From Candidatus Kuenenia stuttgartensis (GTDB lineage Bacteria; Planctomycetota; Planctomycetia; Pirellulales; UBA1268), in NCBI GenBank assembly GCA_945883745.1, contig CAMCYH010000018.1, positions 1 through 40,309 on the forward strand: a DNA stretch of 40,309 bases. The letters are read 5' to 3'. Within the stretch, counting starts at the first letter, position 1; each line of letters starts with the position of its first letter. The position numbers and the translations under genes were made by a program. Below are positions 25,733 through 34,971 of the stretch, one piece after another. Under the pieces are notes generated by a model. It was not told the origin of the DNA. It saw only the letters and a program-made list of their open reading frames with translations, and ran no database searches.

Positions 25733-27046
25733 ATGCTTCCCGAATTGTTCATCGTCATCGCGCTGATCCTAGCCAACGGCTTCTTCTCCGGAGCTGAAAT
25801 GGCGATCGTCGCCAGCCGTCGCGGGCGACTTCGGCAGCTGGCGGACGAGGGGGATGTCGCGGCCCGCACCGCGCTTGAACTGGCCTCCAGCCCCGATCGC
25901 TTCCTGCCCACCGTGCAGGTCGGAATCACGCTCGTCGGCACACTGGCAGCGGCCTACGGTGGTGACCAGCTCGTCGAACCCCTGGCAGCATGGCTGGCCG
26001 CCAACTCGCCTCCCATGATCGCCAACGCCGCCACGCCGATCGCGCTGACCGTCTTCGTCGCTCTCCTCTCTTTCTTCACGCTCCTTTTCGGTGAACTGGT
26101 CCCCAAGCGGCTGGCCCTCCGCAACGCCGAGCGGTTTGCCAGGATGGTGGCACCGGCGATGCATCTGGTGTCCCAGCTCGCCAAGCCGCTGGTCTGGGGG
26201 CTGGGGCGAGCCACGTCGGCGGTGCTCTTTCTTCTCGGAGCGGGCAAGCAGGAGGGACCGTCCGTATCGGTCGATGATATCGAGCACCTCATGGAGACGG
26301 GGCGTGCGGAGGGCGTTGTTGAGCCGGTCGAGCAGGCGGTCGCCATCGAGGCCTTGCGGCTCGGAGAACGGACCGTCCGCGACATCATGCGGCCCCGGAT
26401 CGACCTCGACGCCCTCGATGTCGAGACACCGCCTGGAGAGATCATCGGCGCTATCGCGATGGCCGGCTACTCACGGTTACCAGTCTACGAAGGATCGCTC
26501 GACCACATTCTCGGCTATGTATTTTTGAAAGATGTGCTGCGGCACACATGGATGGGTTGGCCGATCGAGCTTCGCAAGATTATGCACCGCGCCCTCTTTG
26601 TGCCGGAGACGATGCCGCTGGATCGCCTCCTCGAATTGTTTCAAAAAGAAAAGAACCAGATGGCAATCGTGCTCGACGAATACGGCGGCACGGAGGGCCT
26701 GGTCACGCTCGAGGACATCCTCGAGGAACTCGTCGGTGAGATCCATGACGAGCACCGCGCGGCACGACACACGGCCTTCGTACGTCGGGATGACGGCTCG
26801 TGGCTCGTCGACGGCAGTGCGAGCATCGAAGACATGGCCGAGACGGTCGACGTCAGGCTCGACGGCGTGCCGCGTGACTATTCGACGGTATCCGGGCTTG
26901 TCTTGGCCCGGCTGGAGCGGATTCCGGCCACGGGCGACGTGACGCAATGGCAGGGTCTCACGATCGAGGTTGTCGACATGGACGGCCGCCGCATCGACAA
27001 GGTCCTCATTCGCAAGAATGACGATGGGCAGGGGCCTGTCGCGTGA
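25733..27046 (+). CDS. CNNM/CorC-type protein with DUF21 and CBS domains
   Basis: A 437-residue inner-membrane protein of the family often annotated as hemolysin or TlyC, now linked to Mg2+ and Co2+ export (CNNM/CorC). The DUF21 transmembrane domain covers about residues 1-190 and begins with [15 protein letters not shown], with [16 protein letters not shown] near its end. A CBS pair follows (about 205-325, including [18 protein letters not shown] and [19 protein letters not shown]), and the C-terminal CorC_HlyC domain (about 340-430) ends the protein. All parts are complete. The gene is 22 bases after proB. The stop is only three bases from the stop of the convergent gene. Ion export is a family inference; a toxin role is unlikely. 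Confidence 0.9.
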   Translation: MLPELFIVIALILANGFFSGAEMAIVASRRGRLRQLADEGDVAARTALELASSPDRFLPTVQVGITLVGTLAAAYGGDQLVEPLAAWLAANSPPMIANAATPIALTVFVALLSFFTLLFGELVPKRLALRNAERFARMVAPAMHLVSQLAKPLVWGLGRATSAVLFLLGAGKQEGPSVSVDDIEHLMETGRAEGVVEPVEQAVAIEALRLGERTVRDIMRPRIDLDALDVETPPGEIIGAIAMAGYSRLPVYEGSLDHILGYVFLKDVLRHTWMGWPIELRKIMHRALFVPETMPLDRLLELFQKEKNQMAIVLDEYGGTEGLVTLEDILEELVGEIHDEHRAARHTAFVRRDDGSWLVDGSASIEDMAETVDVRLDGVPRDYSTVSGLVLARLERIPATGDVTQWQGLTIEVVDMDGRRIDKVLIRKNDDGQGPVA

Positions 27047-27049
27047 TGC

Positions 27050-28585
27050 CTACTCCAAAACATCCTGCAGGATGAACGGCTTCGGAAACGGTTCGTCGAG
27101 TTGCTCGAGAACTTTCCGGTAGCGGTCGACGAGTTCCTTGATGTCGTCAGCCGTCAGAGAGTCTTTACGGAGCACCTCTGACGAATCGAGCACTCTTCGC
27201 CATGCCTCGAAGGCCTCCTCGTAGGCCTTCTTGGCTGCCTGGAGGCGGGCGTTCTCGAAATCCCGCTCGGCCCGCCAGGTGGCCTCACGGGCCTTGAGCA
27301 TTTCATCGGTCACTTCGGCCTCGCACGTCGCCCGCCAGAAGTCGAAGTTGACGATGTCCCGATAGCGGCCGATGATTTCGGCCGTCTCGTTGGCCTCCAC
27401 AAATTGACGAGCGAGTTCCTGTGCCCTGGCTTTATCATCGGCCGGTGCTTCGCGGGCCACCATCGGCCAGGTCACCCGCAGCGCCGCCTCGGCGGCAGCC
27501 ACCACCTGCTGCTGTTCCTCAGAGCGGTCCATCGCCGGCACCGCCAGCGCCGCACGCTGGTCGGCCGCGAGTGATTCCCGCTTCTGCTCCTCGAGCGCCT
27601 TGAACCTCCCCGGCAGCAGTTCCTCCAGTTCCTTGGAGAGGCGATCAGCCCGGGCCATTTCTGCTTCTCGCAATCCAAGGCGGATCGGCACGTCCCACGT
27701 GGTGGGAATTTCCCGAACCGAGTACCGGCGCATCTCGTCACCAGCCAGCCGCCAGGAATCGCGGCCGGTGTCCCCAAAGACACCGTCCTCAGCGAGCCCC
27801 CGCGCATGATTGATCGCCGTCATCATGGGCTCACTATGGAAGATAAGCGGCGTCGTATTCAGCGGCGCACCGGAATCGGCCAACTGCTGGGCGGCGAGGT
27901 ATTTCTCCCGCGCCACGAGCCAGTTGTCCCGCTCGGGCAGCGTCCTGCCGGGACGATCCCGCTCGTGAAAATCATCATCCGCCTTGAAGAGCCGCCGGTA
28001 CTGTTTTTTTTCATCGGCTCGGCCGATCTTTTGGCCGATGAACCAGCCCATGCGGCCCAACAGCCTCGGCTCTCGCAGGTTGAGCGCAATGCCCTGACGG
28101 AGAAATTCGATCCCCTTCATGACCCAGGCGTAGCGATCGTGGTAGTCATCGAACTCGACCGAGATGTTGTAAGACAGATTATGGGCCTGAAAATCCCAGA
28201 TCGAGTAGAAGTTGGGCTGCAGCTTCGTCATCTGTTCGAGCGTCGCCGAGAGATTGGTCCAGTCTTCGACCTTCTTGTAGTGATTGGCCCGATCCCACAG
28301 CAGCGTGACGGCGATGTTCTTGAGCCCCAGCGAGGCCAATCGCATTGTCTCGCTGGTGGGGTCGATCTCACCCAGATTGGCCTGCGAGAGGCCGTATTGC
28401 GTCCGCAGTCGGGCCAGAGTGCCACCCGGGCTCGAAGAATCCGCCGGCTGACTGAGCATCGACAGCGGCACCAGCAACACCGCGATCGCCATCAGCATGA
28501 CGAGGGTGGCCGGCCGCAGGCCAAGCCATGTTTTGCCATGATCAGAAGCCCCGCGGCCCCGGCTCGTTTCCCGTGTGCTGTTCAT
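27050..28585 (-). CDS. Membrane-anchored helical companion of the second ABC exporter
   Basis: A 511-residue protein of unknown function. One N-terminal helix (about 25-45, ATLVMLMAIAVLLVPLSML) suggests it is anchored in the inner membrane with the rest outside. The next 150 residues (TMRLASLGLKNIAVTLLWDRANHY, LQPNFYSIWDFQAHNLSYN) resemble TPR-type helical repeats, and the C-terminal third is a charged coiled coil (WRAERDFENARLQAAKKAYEEAF). The ATG at 28585 overlaps the stop of the permease gene as ATGA, so translation is probably coupled. The frame is open ten codons further. Position and coupling imply that it acts with the ABC permease, for example as a subunit on the outer face of the membrane. 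That role is inferred. Confidence 0.75.
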   Translation of the reverse strand: MNSTRETSRGRGASDHGKTWLGLRPATLVMLMAIAVLLVPLSMLSQPADSSSPGGTLARLRTQYGLSQANLGEIDPTSETMRLASLGLKNIAVTLLWDRANHYKKVEDWTNLSATLEQMTKLQPNFYSIWDFQAHNLSYNISVEFDDYHDRYAWVMKGIEFLRQGIALNLREPRLLGRMGWFIGQKIGRADEKKQYRRLFKADDDFHERDRPGRTLPERDNWLVAREKYLAAQQLADSGAPLNTTPLIFHSEPMMTAINHARGLAEDGVFGDTGRDSWRLAGDEMRRYSVREIPTTWDVPIRLGLREAEMARADRLSKELEELLPGRFKALEEQKRESLAADQRAALAVPAMDRSEEQQQVVAAAEAALRVTWPMVAREAPADDKARAQELARQFVEANETAEIIGRYRDIVNFDFWRATCEAEVTDEMLKAREATWRAERDFENARLQAAKKAYEEAFEAWRRVLDSSEVLRKDSLTADDIKELVDRYRKVLEQLDEPFPKPFILQDVLE

Positions 28586-30411
28586 GACGAGGCCACCTCC
28601 CGAGCCCGCAGGCACATGGCCCCGGCAATGAAAAAGGCGATCAGATAGCCGAGCGTCTCCATCCCGTGCTCGGCCAGAAGGTCGAACGGAATGTCGAATC
28701 CACCGGCCAGAAAGTCACTCGTGCCGAGCGATCCGAGTGACGGAAAGAGCGCCGCTCCCAGCCGCATCGGTGCCAACAGGAACGTGTCGAGTGTCTTGAT
28801 CAATTGGGCAGCGGGCGTCAGTTCCCATTCTACGGTAATGCTCTCCTGCGTTGCGATCCGGACAAGCGACTCGATCGGCCCGCCACCCGGCACGATCGAG
28901 AAGTCACCAGTGACCTGGCTCTCGAAGAGACGGCGGATGAAATCGCGGAATTGCCCCACCATCACGACCGAGAGCGTCGCCAGCAGTGCCACAGGCCCGG
29001 CCAGGAACGTGCTGAACATTACGCCCATCGCCGTTGTCAGGAGCATCGAGAACCAGATCCCGAGGCAGCTCTTCAGGTAGTTCATCACGAACGACCCCTC
29101 GCCGGCCCGCAGGTAGAAGTCGGCCTGTGCAACGCCGTAGTACTGGGCCGGCTCGAGGCACTGGAGCACGACCTCCACCCGGCCATCGGCCACCATGTCA
29201 CCGAAGAGATCGACCTGCCGCGTGCCACCGTCGGCCGATGTTGCCACGAGCTTACGCGGAATGAGCAGCGAGTCGATCGTGAACTCCTTCGCCGTGAAGT
29301 AGAAGGGATCGCTCTGAAGGCCACTGACGGGGTTCTTCACCCGCACGCTCCCCGCGATCCCCTTTTCAATGTCGCCCTTGTAGGTCCGAAACACCCGCAC
29401 GAGCATCTCCAAGGGGAGTCCGTCGGGAAACTGCTGCTCGCTGATGCCGGTGAACGTCCAGATCGCGGCGGCCAGCGACCCCCCTTCGATGTACTGCCGG
29501 TAGGACCATTCCGCCCCGACGCTGATGCCCTTCGTGCTCGGCCGCCCCTCGCGATCGAGGAAACGGAGCGTGCCCCGCAGCGGCCGCCGGGCCTCGAGGA
29601 TTCCCTCGGGCGGTCCGATCTCATAGGTCGTCGTGCCAGCCGAGTCGACACGGCGGATACGGTGGCGGTGCCCCTGCTCATTCTCAGTGAAGCCCGATCC
29701 ATCGGCAGCCAGCGCGACCCGGTGGCGATGGTCACGGTCGAGGCTGGTACGACCCTCGCGGCTCACCACCCCCCCGTCCTCACCGCTGATTTCGACGAGA
29801 TCATCCGCTGTCAGCGTGTGGCGGTGGTTGACGCTCCGCACGACAAACGCCCAGCCTACGCCGCCCATGATCGCCAGAAGCACGGTGCCGACTGCAGCGA
29901 AGCCCAGCATGCGGCCAAGCACGATTTCACCCGTCCGCACCGGCTTGGTCGTCACCGTTTGAATCGCCTTGGCCTTGATGTCGGCTGGCAGGCTGAAGAC
30001 GGAGAGCACGAGCACCACAAGACACACGAGCAAGTTGGTCGAGGCGATGATGAATCCAATGTAGAGTTTGCCGGGATTGGTACTGGCCGGATCGAGAAAC
30101 CAGCCGGCAAAGAGCACGAGCAGGGCAAACAGCGGCAACACGACGAGCACGTTTCGCCGCAAAGACTCCTGGACTGCCAACCGCGCCAAAGCCCCGATCC
30201 TTCGGAGCGACATTCCAGCGAGGTCACCGATGCCGGAGAGCAGCCCGCGATAGACCTTGTCGCCGGCGACCAAGGGACCATAGAGCACAGACTGCACGAG
30301 CCAGGCCATAGCTGCCACGATGACGACCACGAGCGCAGCAGCGAAAAAATACCAGGTCAACGCCGGGCCGATCCACGCCGAGAATGCCGGGATTTCCTCT
30401 TCGAGCACCAT
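28582..30411 (-). CDS. ABC-2 type permease subunit with large extracytoplasmic insert
   Basis: A 609-residue inner-membrane protein. Helices lie at about 18-42, 86-105, 115-142, 165-190, and further ones follow after residue 445 (CLGIWFSMLLTTAMGVMFSTFLAGPVALLATLSVVMVG), with the last near the C-terminus. Between about 192 and 440 is a large soluble insert. It starts with three HRH motifs (196-198, 228-230, 248-250) and continues as a beta-rich domain. The segment IKAKAIQTVTTKPVRTGEIVLGRMLG is typical of ABC-2 permeases. The gene is nine bases after the ATPase gene and overlaps the next gene by four. It is probably the pore of an exporter whose substrate I cannot tell. Confidence 0.83.
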   Translation of the reverse strand: MVLEEEIPAFSAWIGPALTWYFFAAALVVVIVAAMAWLVQSVLYGPLVAGDKVYRGLLSGIGDLAGMSLRRIGALARLAVQESLRRNVLVVLPLFALLVLFAGWFLDPASTNPGKLYIGFIIASTNLLVCLVVLVLSVFSLPADIKAKAIQTVTTKPVRTGEIVLGRMLGFAAVGTVLLAIMGGVGWAFVVRSVNHRHTLTADDLVEISGEDGGVVSREGRTSLDRDHRHRVALAADGSGFTENEQGHRHRIRRVDSAGTTTYEIGPPEGILEARRPLRGTLRFLDREGRPSTKGISVGAEWSYRQYIEGGSLAAAIWTFTGISEQQFPDGLPLEMLVRVFRTYKGDIEKGIAGSVRVKNPVSGLQSDPFYFTAKEFTIDSLLIPRKLVATSADGGTRQVDLFGDMVADGRVEVVLQCLEPAQYYGVAQADFYLRAGEGSFVMNYLKSCLGIWFSMLLTTAMGVMFSTFLAGPVALLATLSVVMVGQFRDFIRRLFESQVTGDFSIVPGGGPIESLVRIATQESITVEWELTPAAQLIKTLDTFLLAPMRLGAALFPSLGSLGTSDFLAGGFDIPFDLLAEHGMETLGYLIAFFIAGAMCLRAREVASS

Positions 30412-30420
30412 GCGCGTGGC

Positions 30421-31374
30421 CTACCCTTCGCGAGTTCCGTCGGAGCCCGTGCTTCGCGCCCGCCGGCCAGGCCGTGCCTGCGTATCACGGATAATGTCGA
30501 GGAAGAGATCCTCGAGTGTTGTTCGTGGGTTGCCAATCTCGGCATCCGTCGATCCATGCCGCTGAAGCACCGCCCGAATTTCCTCACGGGCAGCCTCGGA
30601 GAGCCCGGTGGCCCGGATCTGTGTGACGTCGGTCACCCGCAAAAGATCCTCCACACGGCCGAGTTCTTTGAGTTCGCCCTGGTGCAGGACGGCAATGCGA
30701 TCGCACACGTCCTCCACGTCGGCCAACAGGTGGGAACACATGATCACCGTCTTGCCACGGTTCTTGAGGTCGATGATGAGATCCTTCATCTCGCGGGTTC
30801 CGATTGGATCGAGACCACTGGTCGGCTCGTCCAGCATGACGAGTTCCGGATCGTTGATGAGGGCCTGCGCCACACCGATGCGGCGGGTCATGCCTTTGGA
30901 GTATTCCTTCAGTTGCCGCTTCTTGTCTCGGCCGAGGCCCACCATCTCGATCAGCATGTCGGCCCGCCGCTTTCGCTCCTGGGGCGGCATGTCGAAAAGC
31001 CGCCCGTAGAAGTCGAGCGTTTCCTCGGCATCGAGGAATTTGTACAGATACGATTCCTCGGGCAGGTATCCGATCCGTTCGTTCTTCGAGACGTCAGTGG
31101 CGTCACGACCAAACACGAGCGCCTCGCCCGACGTGGGAAAGATAAGGCCGAGCAGGAGTTTGAGCGTGGTCGTCTTCCCCGACCCGTTCGGCCCGAGAAG
31201 GCCGAAGATCTCGCCGCGGCGAACCTCGAGGTCGAGCGGCTTGAGGGCGACTTTCTTGCTGCGGCCCCAGAAGTCGCGATAGGTCTTTGACAGGTTGCGA
31301 GCCTCGACCACCACCTCGTCACCGATGGGTGGGCGGGCAACGGTTTGGGGTGCGGGCGGGCGTGCAGTCGACAT
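30421..31374 (-). CDS. ABC transporter ATPase
   Basis: Cytoplasmic ATPase subunit of the second ABC export set. The 317 residues include Walker [10 protein letters not shown] (61-69), the signature region [15 protein letters not shown], Walker [13 protein letters not shown] and the switch region [15 protein letters not shown]. It has a Pro-rich N-terminus before the domain and a C-terminal extension of about 70 residues ([17 protein letters not shown]), as in other ABC-2 exporters. It is the first gene of a three-gene set (ATPase, permease, helical companion), with only nine bases before the permease. Upstream, 203 bases separate it from the Gly/Met-rich protein gene, with no recognisable feature. 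It is distinct from the GldA-like ATPase at 9668. Confidence 0.92.
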   Translation of the reverse strand: MSTARPPAPQTVARPPIGDEVVVEARNLSKTYRDFWGRSKKVALKPLDLEVRRGEIFGLLGPNGSGKTTTLKLLLGLIFPTSGEALVFGRDATDVSKNERIGYLPEESYLYKFLDAEETLDFYGRLFDMPPQERKRRADMLIEMVGLGRDKKRQLKEYSKGMTRRIGVAQALINDPELVMLDEPTSGLDPIGTREMKDLIIDLKNRGKTVIMCSHLLADVEDVCDRIAVLHQGELKELGRVEDLLRVTDVTQIRATGLSEAAREEIRAVLQRHGSTDAEIGNPRTTLEDLFLDIIRDTQARPGRRARSTGSDGTREG

Positions 31375-31577
31375 GCGAAACCCTCAGAGTCGTTCGAGCC
31401 TCGTGAAAATCCCTCTCCGGCTCGCGGCGCGATGCGACCGTCGGACTGGGTCCAACTGTTCCCGAAGACTTCCGCCGCGAGATCCGATTTTTATGCGGCC
31501 CGACCGATTTCGCAAGTTTCAGGGCGAAATCCCGCTGGGAAATCGCCTTGTGATGCGTCCGATCCGCGAGCCTCTGC

Positions 31578-32417
31578 TCAGTAGCTCGACGAAGCAGGTG
31601 AGGCTACAGGCTCGGAGTTGACCTGCTTCGCGATCGCCTTCACGACGCGGTCGGCCGCCATCAACTCCGCCGGTGCGAAGTAGGCCTCGTCGGGATAGCC
31701 ACCGGCCCGGTCGATCTTTTCGGCCGCTAGTTTCTGCCACGAGAGCCCACTGCAGAGGTGCCAGGCGACAGCCTGCGTCACCTTTTGCGAAAGTTCACCG
31801 CGGCCGAAGGCCTCCAAAACGGCCGACAGTTGGGGATCGGACGAAAAGGATTCGACCGCCACGAGCCTGTACGGCAGTCGAGGGCTCGGCTCGGGCTTGC
31901 CATACTCCAAGCAGACTGTGGCGACACGGACTGTCCGCACCTTCTCTGGAGGCACGGAGAACATGCCGCCTCCCATGCCACCCATGCCACCTCCCATGCC
32001 ACCCATGCCGCCTCCCATGCCACCCATGCCGCCGCCGCCCATGCCACCGCCACCGGTCGCTTGGGCGCCCGCGCCACCACCCATGCCACCGGCGCCCATG
32101 CCGCCGCCACCCATCCCGCCGCCTCCCATGCCACCCATGCCCATTTGGGCCAGTACCGGCACTCCAGCGAATGCCGTCGGCAATCGCAGCGTGAGCGGTT
32201 TGTCGGATTTGTTCTCGACGACGATCTGCGCTGATTTGGCGTCATTCGGTATGTACTTGACGCTCACCAGCCCACGGGCCTCGGCCTCAAGCACATCGAG
32301 GACCGCAGGCAAACCCGCCTGGGCGGCCGTCCGCATGGGCTCTCTGCCAAGGAGCGGCGCAGAAAGCATGAACCCAAGGGCCCACACGGCCAAGACGGAA
32401 CCAACGAATCTCACCAT
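31578..32417 (-). CDS. Exported Gly/Met-rich protein of unknown function
   Basis: A 279-residue protein. Residues 1-24 (MVRFVGSVLAVWALGFMLSA...) look like a signal peptide. Residues 28-90 form a small, beta-type domain (AQIVVENKSDKPLTLRLPTAF). Residues 92-152 are almost only Gly and Met, in MGG/MGGG units, with a short AGAQAT break. The last 125 residues are ordinary sequence with a predicted helical end (LSQKVTQAVAWHLCSGLSWQKLA). The ATG at 32417 was preferred because AGGG lies eight bases upstream and it starts the signal peptide; two in-frame ATGs lie up to 11 codons earlier. I recognise no family. Metal or surface binding by the Met-rich part is only a guess. Confidence 0.72.
   Translation of the reverse strand: MVRFVGSVLAVWALGFMLSAPLLGREPMRTAAQAGLPAVLDVLEAEARGLVSVKYIPNDAKSAQIVVENKSDKPLTLRLPTAFAGVPVLAQMGMGGMGGGGMGGGGMGAGGMGGGAGAQATGGGGMGGGGMGGMGGGMGGMGGGMGGMGGGMFSVPPEKVRTVRVATVCLEYGKPEPSPRLPYRLVAVESFSSDPQLSAVLEAFGRGELSQKVTQAVAWHLCSGLSWQKLAAEKIDRAGGYPDEAYFAPAELMAADRVVKAIAKQVNSEPVASPASSSY
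31962..32144 (-). repeat. Gly/Met codon repeat tract
   Basis: A run of CCCATGCCACC-type units on the plus strand, coding on the minus strand for about 61 residues of Gly and Met with one AGAQAT interruption. Units of 9, 12 and 15 bases mix, all multiples of three, so slippage would keep the frame. It is a likely site of length variation between strains. Confidence 0.85.
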
Positions 32418-32620
32418 GACAGCACCCTGAAGCGACATCCTTCGTGACATACCCGACAGTCCAAGTATGCCTTCGGCACCGTGGAAGTCGAACTCGCAGA
32501 CCCCAATGAAAGATCCGTTTCTGCGGCCCGGTCGTAGCGGCTTTGAGGTTTTTTAGGAAAAGCCCGCCAGCTAGCCGTACGCAAGCCTCGCCATCCTGGC
32601 CTCGGCTCGCTTGGCGACCG

Positions 32621-32638
32621 TCCGGGCGCGAGCCCGGA
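32621..32638 (-). other. Perfect stem-loop downstream of rpsI
   Basis: TCCGGGC-GCGA-GCCCGGA is a seven-base-pair perfect stem with a GNRA-type loop, 69 bases after the rpsI stop. There is no T-run on the minus strand after it, so it is not a standard terminator. It may protect or process the 3' end of the ribosomal transcript. The surrounding 289 bases up to the Gly/Met-rich gene hold no gene. Confidence 0.4.
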
Positions 32639-32706
32639 GACCAGCAGCGACCCTGGTTGAACGTCGTCCCGCCAGCTGCCGCCGACGGCCTGCTGCAGGC
32701 GACCGA

Positions 32707-33117
32707 CTAGCGCTTGCTGAACTGCGTGCCGCGACGGGCTCCACGCAGACCGTACTTCTTCCGCTCCTTCATACGGCCATCACGGGTCAGCAACCCGTTG
32801 TGGCGAAGCGATTCAGCCAACTCGCCATCAAATGCCTTGAGTGCCCGGGCGATGCCGAGCCGACAGGCTCCGGCCTGACCGGTGGGACCACCGCCGTCCA
32901 CGGTGATGTTCACGTTTACCTCGGACTGTTTGCCGACCTGCTCCAACGCGCCAGCCACCAGCATCCGGTCCTTGATCGCAGGAAAGTAGGCCTCGAGTTC
33001 CCGGCCGTTGACAGTAATGCTTCCGGTGCCCGGGCGAAGCCGAACTCGAGCGACCGCCGTCTTCCGGCGGCCGGTTGCGATGAACTCCGAAACTGTCGAA
33101 TTCGCTGCTGCTGCCAT
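32707..33117 (-). CDS. rpsI: 30S ribosomal protein S9
   Basis: Small-subunit protein whose C-terminal tail reaches the P-site tRNA. The 136 residues contain the N-terminal ATGRRKTAVARVRLRPGTG, the ITVNGRELEAYF segment, GQAGACRLGIARAL, and the C-terminal KKYGLRGARRGTQFSKR, which ends in the family's invariant S-K-R. It is complete. It starts 14 bases after rplM, in the order L13-S9 found in most bacteria, so the two form an operon. Its ribosome binding site is weak (GAGA-like), and translation may depend on coupling to rplM. Confidence 0.97.
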   Translation of the reverse strand: MAAAANSTVSEFIATGRRKTAVARVRLRPGTGSITVNGRELEAYFPAIKDRMLVAGALEQVGKQSEVNVNITVDGGGPTGQAGACRLGIARALKAFDGELAESLRHNGLLTRDGRMKERKKYGLRGARRGTQFSKR

Positions 33118-33131
33118 GATCTCGTTTCTTT

Positions 33132-33566
33132 CTACTTCGCTCCCACTTCAAGTGGCTCAGGCCGCTGGGCTTGGTGGGGGTGCTCCGTGCCAGCGTAAAT
33201 CTTCAGTTTGTCGAGCATGACGCGTCCAAGCCGTGTTTTTGGCAACATCCGGCGGACGGCCTCATGAAGGATCAATTCGGGCCGCCTGTCGCGACGGTGC
33301 TCCGCCGTTTCCGATCGCAGGCCGTTGTAACCGGTGTACCAACGGTAGAGCTTTTGCTGCCACTTCTTGCCGCTGAACTGCACCTTCTCGGCGTTGATGA
33401 CGACGACATAGTCGCCGGTGTCAACGTGCGGGGTGTACGTCGGACGGTGCTTGCCCATGAGCATCATGGCGATTTCCGTGGCGATCCGGCCGACCATCTT
33501 GCCCTCGGCGTCTACCAGCCACCACTGCTGTTCAACCTCGCCGGGCTTCGCCATGAACGTTTTCAT
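33132..33566 (-). CDS. rplM: 50S ribosomal protein L13
   Basis: Early-assembling protein of the large ribosomal subunit. The 144-residue sequence has WWLVDAEGKMVGRIATEIAMMLMGKHRPTY-like L13 features, the HVDTGDYVVVINAEKV core, KLYRWYTGYNG, and AVRRMLPKTRLGRVMLDKLKIYAG. It is complete and of normal size. AGAGGA lies about ten bases before the ATG at 33566. It is the first gene of the rplM-rpsI operon. The upstream 203 bases separate it from the divergent pntAA and must hold promoters for both sides; none could be placed with confidence. In many bacteria L13 can repress its own mRNA, but I see no obvious binding structure here. Confidence 0.97.
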   Translation of the reverse strand: MKTFMAKPGEVEQQWWLVDAEGKMVGRIATEIAMMLMGKHRPTYTPHVDTGDYVVVINAEKVQFSGKKWQQKLYRWYTGYNGLRSETAEHRRDRRPELILHEAVRRMLPKTRLGRVMLDKLKIYAGTEHPHQAQRPEPLEVGAK

Positions 33567-33769
33567 GATTCAAAAATCCTCTTTCTTTCCGAGTCCCGAA
33601 TGCTACCAATCGAGTCCACCTCCAGCAAGCGGCCCCCGCCCGCCACGAAACTTTCGCGACTCGGCCATAAAGCCGGTGCCGAACAGCCTCAAAAACCAGG
33701 CTCCAGTTGCCAGGTTCTCGACTGGCAAGCACACTGTTGCGATTCCGCCGCCCAGGAACAGGCTTCTCC

Positions 33770-34942
33770 ATGAAGGTTGCCGTTGTCAAAGAACGTTTTC
33801 CAGGTGAACGCCGGGTCGCCCTGGTTCCCGCAGCCATTCCTCCCCTGATCAAGGCCGGGCTGGAAGTGGTCGTGGAGGAGTCAGCCGGATTGGCGGCTGG
33901 ATTCCTCGATGATGACTATCGGGCGGCGGGCGGCCGCATCGGCACGCGCGACGAGGCCTTCGCCGCCGATTGTGTGCTGACAGTGCGTACGGCGGCGGCT
34001 GCCGGCGATGCCTGGCCTGCCGACCGCGACCGTCTCCGACAGGGGCAGATCGTGATCGGCATCTGCGATCCGCTTGGTGCTCCCGACGCCTGTCTTGAGG
34101 CTGCGGAACGGGGTGTGACGCTGTTTTCCCTGGAACTCGTGCCGCGGATCACGCGGGCCCAGGCGATGGACGTGCTCTCCAGCCAGGCCAACATCGCCGG
34201 GTACCGCGCCGTGCTTCTTGCCGCCACTGCCCTGCCGCGCATCTTCCCCATGATGACAACGGCTGCCGGCACGGTGAAACCGGCCAAGGTACTCATCCTC
34301 GGGGCTGGCGTGGCGGGCCTGCAGGCGATCGCCACCGCGAAGCGGCTCGGGGCGCAGGTGAGCGCGTATGACGTGCGACCGGCAGTGAAAGAACAGGTGC
34401 AGAGCCTGGGAGCCAAGTTTGTCGAGCTCGACCTGGAAACCGGCTCGAGTGAGGTGGCTGGCGGATACGCCAAGGCGATGGGTGAGGAGTTCTACAAAAA
34501 ACAGCGGGAACTGCTGGGCAAGGTAATCGCCGACAGTGACGTGGTCGTCTGCACGGCGCTCATTCCCGGCCAGAAGGCCCCGACGCTCGTGACCCGAGAG
34601 ATGGTCACGAAGATGAAGCCGGGCAGCGTCATCGTCGACATGGCCGCCGAGCGTGGAGGCAACTGCGAAGCGACCACGTGTGGCGAGACGACGGTGGTCG
34701 ATGGCGTGACCATCCTCGGGCCCACCAACCTGCCGGCTGAAGTCGCCACCCACACCAGCCAGCTCTACGCCCGCAACATTGCCACGTTTCTCACGCACCT
34801 GGTCAAATTAGGACTTCCCGAGGTTTCCCTCGACGACGAAATCTGTCGCGACACGCTCGTGGCGCGGGGTGGCCAGCTCGTCCACCCGAAGGTACGTGAG
34901 CGGGCAGGCCTCGCACCTCTCGATCAGATCGCTACCCCCTGA
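33770..34942 (+). CDS. pntAA: NAD(P) transhydrogenase subunit alpha, part 1
   Basis: NAD(H)-binding domain I of the proton-pumping transhydrogenase, which makes NADPH from NADH. The 390 residues begin MKVAVVKERFPGERRVALVP, the classic start of the AlaDH/PNT family, and hold the Rossmann motif VLILGAGVAGLQAIATAKRLGA. The segment VDMAAERGGNCEATTCGE supports PntA over alanine dehydrogenase. The open frame extends 21 codons upstream, but the ATG at 33770 gives the family start. It is followed after 29 bases by the membrane part on its own gene, so the alpha subunit is split in two, as in Rhodospirillum. The protein would be cytosolic and bind to the membrane subunits. Confidence 0.93.
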   Translation: MKVAVVKERFPGERRVALVPAAIPPLIKAGLEVVVEESAGLAAGFLDDDYRAAGGRIGTRDEAFAADCVLTVRTAAAAGDAWPADRDRLRQGQIVIGICDPLGAPDACLEAAERGVTLFSLELVPRITRAQAMDVLSSQANIAGYRAVLLAATALPRIFPMMTTAAGTVKPAKVLILGAGVAGLQAIATAKRLGAQVSAYDVRPAVKEQVQSLGAKFVELDLETGSSEVAGGYAKAMGEEFYKKQRELLGKVIADSDVVVCTALIPGQKAPTLVTREMVTKMKPGSVIVDMAAERGGNCEATTCGETTVVDGVTILGPTNLPAEVATHTSQLYARNIATFLTHLVKLGLPEVSLDDEICRDTLVARGGQLVHPKVRERAGLAPLDQIATP

Positions 34943-34971
34943 ATCTGCCCGATCAACCGGAGTTTTCGATC

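Noticed and set aside
25733..27046. Hemolysin toxin
   Set aside because: The DUF21-CBS-CorC_HlyC layout is that of ion-transport proteins; the hemolysin name is historical.
28804..31290. An 828-codon open frame on the plus strand
   Set aside because: It is antisense to the ABC permease and the ATPase, both with firm family motifs. No motif or ribosome site supports it.
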